DNA from: Rhodobacteraceae bacterium UBA6273
GTDB taxonomy: Bacteria; Pseudomonadota; Alphaproteobacteria; Rhodobacterales; Rhodobacteraceae
Direction of reading: 5' to 3'
DNA: 12,644 nt
Assembly (NCBI GenBank): GCA_002440625.1
Contig: DJUV01000253.1
Coordinates: 1 to 12,644, forward strand
The notes beneath the pieces were generated by a model, which was not told the DNA's origin, ran no database searches, and worked only from the letters and a program-made list of their open reading frames with translations. Below are positions 5,236 to 11,550 of the stretch, one piece after another (the first letter of the stretch is position 1; every line of letters starts with the position of its first letter). The position numbers and the translations under genes are program-made.

Positions 5236-7280
5236 CGCCAATCCTCCGCCGCGACCAGATCCGCCGCTGCCTTATTGCCACACTTGGGCAGGTCGACCGC
5301 CGCAAGCGCGCTTCGCAGTTCCGCGCCCTTGCCGCCGTCGAGGAAGGCCGTGACCTCGCGTTCGAGGAGCAAAAGTTCTTCTGCCGCCACCGTTACCGCC
5401 AGCCCGCGATCCGACGCGGCCCGCGCGCGGCGGTCCTGATCGTCCATGAAGCCCGCCATCTGCGGCACGAAGATTGCCGGCAGGCGATGGTAAAGCACCT
5501 CGTGGAAGGAATTGTAGCCGGCGGCCGTGACCACAAGATCGGCCGCCGCCGCGTAGTCCGGAGCGTTGCGGGTCTGGCAGACGAGAGTGTTCTTCCAGCC
5601 GTAAAGGGCCGGCGGCACGGTTGACCCCGGCCAGATCAGGGTCAGGTGAAGGCAGCCCTTCCGCCGCTCGCAAAGCGCGCTCAGAAGCTGCATCTGGGCG
5701 GTGCGGTCGGCGGCGACACCACCGCCGAGCATCGTCACCACCAACTCGCGGAACTCCCGCCCCAGACGCTCGGCCAGCTTGGCGCGCGTCGTCGCTGCAT
5801 CGTGTGCCGGCCGGTCACCGACGATCGGCCCGACCTTGCGGATATGGCGGCCGAAGCTGAGATCGGTGTTCAGTTCGGGAAACGCCTCCTCTGGCACGAT
5901 CACCTGGGCGAAGGTGCCTTCGCGGTGCAGGGCGGACGGCGTGATCTGACCCGCCTGCCAGAGGCCGCGCCTGATCCAGGTCGCCTCAAGCCGCTTTTCA
6001 AGGATGGTTCGGTGGATCGAATCGAAGACATAGCCGCCGTCGAAGACCAGCCGGTCGCCTTCGCGAAGCGCGCGCCTCAGCCGCATGAAATTGACGAGGT
6101 CGTTGGCATGTTCAACGCCGTGGACCCGGCTTTTGGAGACGAGCGGCAGGCAGTCATAGCCCGCAGCGCTCAGCATCGGAATGCAGCTTGGGAACGCGGC
6201 AAAGGCGATCTCACGTTCCTTCGGCATCTCGCGCACGACAAGCATCGCGCGCCGGGCGTGGCCAAGGCCATTGCCGTTCGTCGGCAGGAAAAGGATGCGC
6301 CCGGTTCCGGCCGGTTCAGGCGCGACTGGGGCGGTGAGGCCGATCATCGTCTCAAGCGTCTCGATCCTGAGAAGCCCGGCCCATGAACTTTCCGCGACCC
6401 GCCGCGCAATCTCGGCGCGGTTGGGCAGTACGGTGTGGCTGAGGTAATTCGGGAGCGCGGCCAGATGCTGTGGCCCGCGCAGCACCGGGGCGTTAGTGCC
6501 CGCGAAGGCGGCATCCATGGTGCAGTCGATGAGGGTCCGGCCCCCGGCGATCACATCCGTCGCGATGGCGGCGAGGCGGTCGCTTGGCGCGCCCTCGCCG
6601 GCGACTACTGCCACATCAGCCAGTTGTGCCAGCGCTGCGGGGGCGAGGTCCGCAAGACCGAGGATGCGGGCGGGGGCGAAAGGCAGGGCCTTGAGATGGT
6701 CGCGCGCCCGACCCGGCAGCACGACATGAAGCCGAAGCGACGGCAGGTGGTCGAGCGCCAGCAGGGTTGCCAATGTCCCCGGTTCCGCCAATGCATCCGC
6801 CGTCAGCAAGAGGATGAGGTTCGGCACCTGCCCCGCCGCCTGGTCCGGCAGGGGAGCTGCCGCCGAAAGCCCTGTGCTGCCGGGCAGAGCGGCAGGCGCA
6901 AGGGCGGCAAGGTCGATGACCTGCGGCTCGCGCCCGGTGGCATAGGCGATCTTCGACTGGGCGGAGATGCGCGACTGGCGTTCGGGGAAGCGACCGATCA
7001 CGGTAACAGGCGCCTCGGGCGCGAAGTCGATCTGCCGCAGTCGGATCAGGACCGGCTCCGCGACCGCCTCTGCCGCGACGACGATGAGGCGGTCGATCCG
7101 CGCGCCGGTCAGGTCGCGGAGGTAGGGCGCCGCTTCGTAGCGCCCGCCACGTTCCAGCGTCTCAGGCAGCGTCGTGTCGTCGATCACTGCCGGATGCCCG
7201 CGCGCCGAAAGCTGCGCCGCGAAGTGGACTTTCGCCTCGAACCCCTGATCGGTCCGCTCTCCGGCTTCGATCAGGATCAT
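5232..7280 (-). CDS. Double-length GT-B glycosyltransferase with a MurG/GT28-like C-terminal half
   Basis: This 682-residue cytoplasmic protein has two halves. The C-terminal half (about 327-682) is a GT-B fold like MurG and other family 28 enzymes: RILFLPTNGNGLGHARRAM (the glycine loop is at 335-341), a nucleotide-sugar domain from about 512 (VTMLGGG), AAGYNSFHEVLYHRLPAIFVP (586-606) and MDDQDRRAR (612-620). The N-terminal half (1-320) lacks the glycine loop, but its pattern (LILLLTADA at 155-163, LADVAVVAGEG at 220-230, then GGRTLIDCT) also suggests a glycosyltransferase-like Rossmann arrangement, possibly degenerate. Family 28 enzymes transfer sugars from nucleotide donors to lipid or other acceptors; donor and acceptor here are unknown. 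The ATG (7280) overlaps the stop of the GT4-like gene (ATGA), so the two enzymes are probably co-translated and act on one glycan. Confidence 0.85.
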   Translation of the reverse strand: MILIEAGERTDQGFEAKVHFAAQLSARGHPAVIDDTTLPETLERGGRYEAAPYLRDLTGARIDRLIVVAAEAVAEPVLIRLRQIDFAPEAPVTVIGRFPERQSRISAQSKIAYATGREPQVIDLAALAPAALPGSTGLSAAAPLPDQAAGQVPNLILLLTADALAEPGTLATLLALDHLPSLRLHVVLPGRARDHLKALPFAPARILGLADLAPAALAQLADVAVVAGEGAPSDRLAAIATDVIAGGRTLIDCTMDAAFAGTNAPVLRGPQHLAALPNYLSHTVLPNRAEIARRVAESSWAGLLRIETLETMIGLTAPVAPEPAGTGRILFLPTNGNGLGHARRAMLVVREMPKEREIAFAAFPSCIPMLSAAGYDCLPLVSKSRVHGVEHANDLVNFMRLRRALREGDRLVFDGGYVFDSIHRTILEKRLEATWIRRGLWQAGQITPSALHREGTFAQVIVPEEAFPELNTDLSFGRHIRKVGPIVGDRPAHDAATTRAKLAERLGREFRELVVTMLGGGVAADRTAQMQLLSALCERRKGCLHLTLIWPGSTVPPALYGWKNTLVCQTRNAPDYAAAADLVVTAAGYNSFHEVLYHRLPAIFVPQMAGFMDDQDRRARAASDRGLAVTVAAEELLLLEREVTAFLDGGKGAELRSALAAVDLPKCGNKAAADLVAAEDWR
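5243..5247 (-). promoter_or_regulatory. Shine-Dalgarno GGAGG that decides the start at 5235
   Basis: A perfect GGAGG lies 7 nt before the ATG at 5235 and only 1 nt before the competing TTG at 5241, so it supports the shorter product. Confidence 0.75.
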
Positions 7281-8335
7281 GCCGCGGCCCGTCCGCCGGC
7301 CCGGTCTGCGACCGCGCCGAACATCGCCGCGAAAGCCTCTGCCGAAAACCGCGCCATCGCTGCCTGCCCGCGCGCAACCTGGGCGCGGTAGAGCTTCGGT
7401 TCCGCCACATGCCGCGCCACGATGGCGTCCACTTCATCCGGTGCCGCGCCGATCACCCCGCCGCCGAAGCTTTCCGCCGTGGCCGGGTCCGAGATGACAA
7501 CCTTCCCCGCCGCCATCGCCTCGGCCAGGACGCGGCCGAAACTTTCGCGCCAGGCGGGCGAGGTGAAATAGACCATGAAGTCGATCATCCCGAAGTATTC
7601 CTCAACCGACTTTGCCCCGAAAGGGAGAAGCGTCCAGTGCGGGCGCGCCAGCCTTTGGGCGATCAGGCCGTCGGCGCCGAGAATGACGTTGGCGCCGGCA
7701 TGGGCGGGAAAGCAGCGGTCCATGATTTCGAGCGAAGGGAATTTCTCGAACCCTGCCCGCGAATGCCTTCCGCGCCGGTCTGCCGGGGTGGCGGTCGGCG
7801 GCAGGGTTTCGAAGGCGCAGATGTTGAACCAGTCGTCGGGGAGCACCTGCCAGCCCGCCGGGGCGCCCTGACGCGCGAACCAGCCCGCCAGCGTGCGCCT
7901 GTTGGCCGCCGAGACCGGTGCGACATGCTTGCGGAGCGCCAGCGTCGCGCGGTCGATCAGGGCGAGGCACTTGGCGGCATCGAAGCCCTCCACCCCGCCA
8001 GGCCGCTCGAAATTCTCATGCGTCACCGCGATGAGGTCGCGGCAGAATATCCGCGCCCCGAACTGCCGCTCAAACTTCAGGAATGCCGGATTGTGCAGAA
8101 TAACGAGATCGGCCGAAATCACCGGCGCGTCCCAGACGGGTTCGATCCCCAGATCGTCAAATGCGGTCTCAAGCGCCGGCGCGACAGTCCGGCCCCGGAA
8201 CATGCTGCCCTCGACCGCATGAACCGTGATCCGGCCGAACCTTGCCGCTACTTTCAGCTCCGCAGCCACGGCCGAAGAGGTGCCGCCCGGAAACCGCGGA
8301 TCGAGCACGTAGGCAATTCGGAGCGGTGTGCGCAT
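7277..8335 (-). CDS. GT4-like glycosyltransferase
   Basis: The 352-residue product begins with RIAYVLDPRFPGGTSSAVAAEL, the N-terminal acceptor-domain loop of GT-B enzymes. It carries the strong C-terminal signature YFTSPAWRESFGRVLAEAMAAGKVVI (about 256-281), including the ESFGR...EAMA(A)G core of family 4 glycosyltransferases. There is no signal peptide or membrane helix, so it should act at the cytoplasmic face. In the middle, Cys98-Arg-Asp and HENFE precede a run of charged residues with no clear motif. It starts 12 bases after the small exported protein gene and overlaps the next glycosyltransferase by 4 bases. The Shine-Dalgarno is weak, suggesting translation coupled to the upstream gene. 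Acceptor and sugar cannot be told from sequence. Confidence 0.88.
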   Translation of the reverse strand: MRTPLRIAYVLDPRFPGGTSSAVAAELKVAARFGRITVHAVEGSMFRGRTVAPALETAFDDLGIEPVWDAPVISADLVILHNPAFLKFERQFGARIFCRDLIAVTHENFERPGGVEGFDAAKCLALIDRATLALRKHVAPVSAANRRTLAGWFARQGAPAGWQVLPDDWFNICAFETLPPTATPADRRGRHSRAGFEKFPSLEIMDRCFPAHAGANVILGADGLIAQRLARPHWTLLPFGAKSVEEYFGMIDFMVYFTSPAWRESFGRVLAEAMAAGKVVISDPATAESFGGGVIGAAPDEVDAIVARHVAEPKLYRAQVARGQAAMARFSAEAFAAMFGAVADRAGGRAAA

Positions 8336-8347
8336 CTTGGCTGGGGT

Positions 8348-8665
8348 TCAGTAGATATCGCTCTCGCCGCCCAGATGCGCCAGCGCGAGGTCGGAGGGCG
8401 GCAGCGTCGCGGTCGGCGCGTTGAACCAGAGGAACTGCTGCTGCAGGTTGGTCGCCATGAAAGTGCGCAGTTCCGCAGCAAGCGGGTCGTCACCGATCAG
8501 GAGGTCGGGATTGGCCTGCAAGAGCAGGAGGAGTGCTGCGGTATTCTTGGTCAGGATATAGCGCTCGATCTCCTGCAACTGGGCGAGCGAATATTCCGCA
8601 AAGGCGCCCTGCCCCGACATTAGGATCAGGGCGGTGACGATGGTGATGAGTCTCGGGGCGGGCAT
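8348..8665 (-). CDS. Small exported protein of unknown family
   Basis: The 105-residue product has a clear Sec signal peptide: MPAPRLITIVTALILMSGQGAFA, with likely cleavage between A23 and E24 (AFA-E). The mature part, about 82 residues, is helix-rich (YSLAQLQEIERYILTKNTAALLLLLQANPDLLIGDDPLAAELRTFMATNLQQQFLWF) and ends in a short acidic tail. It has no cysteine, so it is neither a lipoprotein nor disulfide-bonded. The family is not recognised. It sits 23 bases after the LytR_C-like envelope protein and 12 bases before the GT4-like gene, so it belongs to the same transcript and probably works in the periplasm on the same pathway. There is no strong Shine-Dalgarno, but no better start exists. 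Confidence 0.82.
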   Translation of the reverse strand: MPAPRLITIVTALILMSGQGAFAEYSLAQLQEIERYILTKNTAALLLLLQANPDLLIGDDPLAAELRTFMATNLQQQFLWFNAPTATLPPSDLALAHLGGESDIY

Positions 8666-8688
8666 ACGGTGGTTACTCTCGTTTCATC

Positions 8689-10182
8689 TCAGTTCAACGC
8701 CCCGGCACGCAATTGGCGCACCAGCCGGTCCTTGAGCATCTGGACCTGCGACGGGCCTGCTGCGGCGGCGCGGTTTTTCTTCGTCTTGGCGGGTTTGGCG
8801 GACACTTTGGCGGCCGTGGCACCGCCCCGGCCCGCCAGCCAGACCTCAACCGTCCCTTCTGGCGGTTTCGGGGAAAAGTCGGTGAAGTCGCGAAGTCGCG
8901 CCCCCAAGACCCCGGCTAGGCGGGCGGCGATCGCCTGATCCTCGGGCGAGTAAAAGCGTACATTGGTCTCGCGGATATTGACGGCCACGGTCTTCGGGGT
9001 GATCGCGCCGAACCCGGCGGCTTCGAAGGCGTCGGCGGCGGTTGCGATCTCGGCCTCGGTCAGGGTCGCCGGGGCGTGGACGATCAAGGTGAATACTTCG
9101 GTCGGCGCGGGCCGCGCCACGGGCAAGGGCACGCCTTGGCTCCCGAGCGGGAGATCGCCAGGCCCGGCCAGCGGATCGGCCACTTCCGGCGCGCTGTAGG
9201 AGGCGGGCGTGGCCAGAGTTCCGGGCAGCACGGGCAGGGGCGGCGGGGTATCTGATACCATCCTCGGCAAGGCCGGCGCAGTCATCGCGAAGACGACCGG
9301 AAGCGGCACCACCGGGCTGTCGAAGTCCAGTTCCGGCGCGGCGGCCGAAAGTCCGGGTCCGGCAGCACGCTCCGGCGCGGGCGCCGTCGCTGGTGCGAGG
9401 GTCGGCGCTGCGGCTTCGGGCAAAGCGAGGCCCGCCATCGCCACCGCAGGAGCGGCGGCCATCTGCGGGCCGACCGGGCCGCCGCCGGTGATCGCGGGCA
9501 GCGTGGCAGAGACGTAGGTGACATTCGAAAGTTGCGGCGTGTCGGGGCTTGGCGGCAGGACCTCGGGCGCGGGAAGGGCTATCCCGGCCAAGTCCTGGGT
9601 GCTGACGCCGGGGGCCGCGACGGTGGGCCCCTCGGCAGAGATGCTGACTGGGGCGCTTGTTCCGGGGCGTGGCGCGCTGGCGAACCAGTAGCCCATGCCG
9701 ATACCAAGGGTGACGCCGAAGGCCACGCCACCGGCCACCTGATAGAGCCTCAGGCGCCAGGCCCCCATCGTTGCAGCCGCGACTGCAGGGGCGATGGTCG
9801 CCGGGGCGGTCGCCGGTTCTTCCGTGACCGGGACCAGCGCTACGATGGTTTCTGGCGTGGCGGCGGGACGAGCGGCCTTGGCATGGACACGCGCCGGCGT
9901 GACCTTTGCCGGTGCGACCGAGGCCAAAGCAGGCTTCGCTGCCGCCTCGCGCCGTGACTTGCCCACTTCGCCGCGCAGGTATTCCGGGCGCTCCCAGGGT
10001 TTCGGTCCGGGCAGGAACTGCGGCTCCTGGGTATCCCCACGCTCGGCCAGCACCTTCTCGCGCTCCGCACGCGCAGCCGCCAGCCGCTGGTGAAACGTGC
10101 CCGTCTTCAACAGATCATCAATGCTTGGTCCATCGGGACCGGCACCGCGCGACCGCGCCAATGGCGTCGCAAACTCTGTCAT
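8689..10182 (-). CDS. Single-pass membrane protein, Ala/Pro-rich, LytR_C-like C-terminal domain
   Basis: The ATG at 10182 has GAGGG (10193-10189) 6 nt upstream; an in-frame TTG at 10188 has no spacing left. The 497-residue product has a cytoplasmic N-terminus (about 1-145) with a charged helix (FHQRLAAARAEREKVLAER), one membrane helix (about 148-168, GGVAFGVTLGIGMGYWFA), and a long Ala/Pro/Val-rich linker (about 169-360). A folded periplasmic domain follows at about 362-452: FTLIVHAPATLTEAEIATAADAFEAAGF, then TNVRFYSPEDQAIAARLAGVLG and GTVEVWLAG. This pattern resembles the LytR C-terminal domain. The end (453-497) is Lys/Ala-rich. No catalytic residues are apparent. A promoter candidate lies at 10279-10307, making this the first gene of the glycosyltransferase block. 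A role in anchoring or assembling an envelope glycan is inferred. Confidence 0.82.
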   Translation of the reverse strand: MTEFATPLARSRGAGPDGPSIDDLLKTGTFHQRLAAARAEREKVLAERGDTQEPQFLPGPKPWERPEYLRGEVGKSRREAAAKPALASVAPAKVTPARVHAKAARPAATPETIVALVPVTEEPATAPATIAPAVAAATMGAWRLRLYQVAGGVAFGVTLGIGMGYWFASAPRPGTSAPVSISAEGPTVAAPGVSTQDLAGIALPAPEVLPPSPDTPQLSNVTYVSATLPAITGGGPVGPQMAAAPAVAMAGLALPEAAAPTLAPATAPAPERAAGPGLSAAAPELDFDSPVVPLPVVFAMTAPALPRMVSDTPPPLPVLPGTLATPASYSAPEVADPLAGPGDLPLGSQGVPLPVARPAPTEVFTLIVHAPATLTEAEIATAADAFEAAGFGAITPKTVAVNIRETNVRFYSPEDQAIAARLAGVLGARLRDFTDFSPKPPEGTVEVWLAGRGGATAAKVSAKPAKTKKNRAAAAGPSQVQMLKDRLVRQLRAGALN

Positions 10183-10223
10183 AACCAACCCTCGACCTCA
10201 GCAGCTCCGGGTGCAGCCCCGGT

Positions 10224-10241
10224 GATCGCCCCCCGGCGATC
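10224..10241 (-). other. Hairpin in the leader of the envelope-protein gene
   Basis: GATCGCC (10224-10230) and GGCGATC (10235-10241) are perfect reverse complements around a 4-base C-loop (G on the transcript). If transcription starts near 10272, this 7-bp stem sits about 30-48 bases into a leader of about 90 bases, roughly 40 bases before the ATG. It could affect mRNA stability or bind a protein; function is inferred. Confidence 0.35.
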
Positions 10242-10278
10242 GAAACCATCGCGGTCGTCCCCACCCCGCGTACCAGAT

Positions 10279-10307
10279 ATACTACCCGCCTTGGGCGGCG
10301 CATTCAA
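10279..10307 (-). promoter_or_regulatory. Candidate sigma-70 promoter for the envelope/glycosyltransferase block
   Basis: On the minus strand, TTGAAT (10307-10302) and TAGTAT (10284-10279) are separated by exactly 17 bases; each matches its consensus at four of six positions. The spacer contains a CCGCC-N3-GGCGG dyad (10286-10298), a good spot for a repressor. It is the best promoter-like sequence upstream of the gene starting at 10182. Confidence 0.45.
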
Positions 10308-10520
10308 ACGAAGCTGGCCGGATCGGGGGAATTCCAGACCCTGAACCGCCGTTCCGGTGACGTTGCGGCAGGGTTTTGCCCGGAATCATCGGCGGAATCC
10401 CGAGTCCGGCTGCAACATCTGCTAGGGCGACGGCGAATCGGAACGCAGACGTCAAGGCCGCGGAGCCCTTCGAAGAGGGCGTTCAGAGGCGCGAAGGAAT
10501 CCCGACGAGGCGCGGCGGGA

Positions 10521-10736
10521 TCAGGCCGTCGCCGCCAGCTTCCGGGCCGCCGCACGCACCAGGTCGGGCATTTCCCGCGCCGGGTCTGCCGCAAGGTCGA
10601 GGAACTCGCGCCGCATCCGCGGCTCCCAGAAATCGAGGATATGCTGGGCCACGCGCTCGGCCTTGTCCTCGTCCGGCTGGCTGGCGAAGAAGGTGGCGAT
10701 CTGCTTGGCCATATAGAGAAGCTTGTCAGGCGACAT
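10521..10736 (-). CDS. fdsD: Formate dehydrogenase delta subunit
   Basis: This 71-residue protein, MSPDKLLYMAKQIATFFASQ..., has the family pattern of NAD-dependent formate dehydrogenase delta subunits: MAxQIAxFF near the N-terminus, an AxxVAxHIxxFWEPRMR core (about 29-42) and a short Ala-rich C-terminal helix. FdsD is needed for an active FdsGBA complex in related bacteria; its exact role is unclear. It is the last gene of the operon, overlapping the end of fdhD by 11 bases, so translation is probably coupled. A small inverted repeat follows its stop. Confidence 0.93.
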   Translation of the reverse strand: MSPDKLLYMAKQIATFFASQPDEDKAERVAQHILDFWEPRMRREFLDLAADPAREMPDLVRAAARKLAATA

Positions 10737-11544
10737 GGGTTTGTTCTCCGCGCCGAATGCGCTCTGGATGGGTGAAAATCTCGAAGCCGTCGCCGCGGGC
10801 GATGGCGGCAAGGGTGATCCCGGCAGCCTCGGCGAGGCGGAGCGCATGGGCGGTAGGGGCCGAGACGGCGATAAGGACGGGCACGCCGGCCATCGCGCAT
10901 TTCTGCACCATCTCGACCGAGACGCGGCTGGTGATGACGATGGCGCCCTCGCGGCCATCGGTTCCCGTCCGCGCCATCGCCCCGGCAAGCTTGTCGAGCG
11001 CGTTGTGCCGCCCGACATCCTCACGCGCCAGTACGACTCCCCGGCCGGGAAGAAAAAGCCCGGCGGCATGGACAGCCCGTGTCCGGGCATTCAGGACCTG
11101 CAGCGCCGAGAGGTCGCTGACCGCCCGGTCCACGCTGGCGGCGTCAAGCACCGCGCCCGCGCCCACAGGGGGCAGCGGACGCACTGCTTCAGCAAGACTT
11201 TCGATGCCGCAAAGGCCGCAGCCGACCGGCCCGGCCATTGCCCGCCGGCGCGCTGCCACTGCCTCGGCCCGCTCCTCGGGCAGCCAGAGCCGCGCCTCGA
11301 TGCCCTGCGCCTGCTCGACGATCTCGATGCCCTCGATCTCTCCCGCCGCCGCGACGATGCCCTCGCTGAGGGCGAAGCCCACGGCGAAATCCTCAAGATC
11401 GGCGGGGGTCGCCATCATCACCGCCTGGGTGGAGCCGTTGAGGACGATGGCAATGGCCGTCTCTTCCGGCACCGCGCGGGTGGCGTCATGCGCGGAAGCC
11501 CCGCGCGCGACCACTGTCTTCACCGATTGGACCGGCTCGGCCAC
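10726..11544 (-). CDS. fdhD: FdhD/FdsC formate dehydrogenase accessory sulfurtransferase
   Basis: FdhD-family proteins bind the bis-molybdopterin cofactor and pass sulfur from a cysteine desulfurase to it, which formate dehydrogenase needs for activity. The 272-residue product shows the family hallmarks: LxDFAVGFALSEGI (about 50-63), the GCGLCG motif with Cys109 and Cys112, LNARTRAVHAAG, EDVGRHNALDKL, and SRVSVEMVQKCAMAGVP followed by APTAHALRLAEAAGITL. It starts with GTG at 11544, with GGAG (11557-11554) 9 nt upstream; the first internal Met is at residue 43, too late. It lies 6 bases after the alpha-subunit gene, in the order of fdsGBACD operons, where it is called fdsC. Confidence 0.96.
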   Translation of the reverse strand: MAEPVQSVKTVVARGASAHDATRAVPEETAIAIVLNGSTQAVMMATPADLEDFAVGFALSEGIVAAAGEIEGIEIVEQAQGIEARLWLPEERAEAVAARRRAMAGPVGCGLCGIESLAEAVRPLPPVGAGAVLDAASVDRAVSDLSALQVLNARTRAVHAAGLFLPGRGVVLAREDVGRHNALDKLAGAMARTGTDGREGAIVITSRVSVEMVQKCAMAGVPVLIAVSAPTAHALRLAEAAGITLAAIARGDGFEIFTHPERIRRGEQTHVA

Positions 11545-11550
11545 AGGCCC

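Larger units (their letters stand above)
10183..10520. other. 338-base gene-free region between the envelope block and the fds operon
   Basis: No convincing gene. The part near 10183-10310 holds the leader hairpin and promoter candidate of the 497-residue gene. The rest (10311-10520) is the 3' flank of the fds operon with only small GC-rich inverted repeats: TCCCG (10500-10504) with CGGGA (10516-10520) directly after the fdsD stop, and GCCCT (10465-10469) with AGGGC (10476-10480). None has a U-tract. CGGAATC also occurs twice, at 10381 and 10393. Confidence 0.6.

Noticed and set aside
7409..8623. Plus-strand open frame (404 codons) antisense to the GT4-like gene
   Set aside because: Arg-rich, featureless translation opposite a gene with strong glycosyltransferase motifs.
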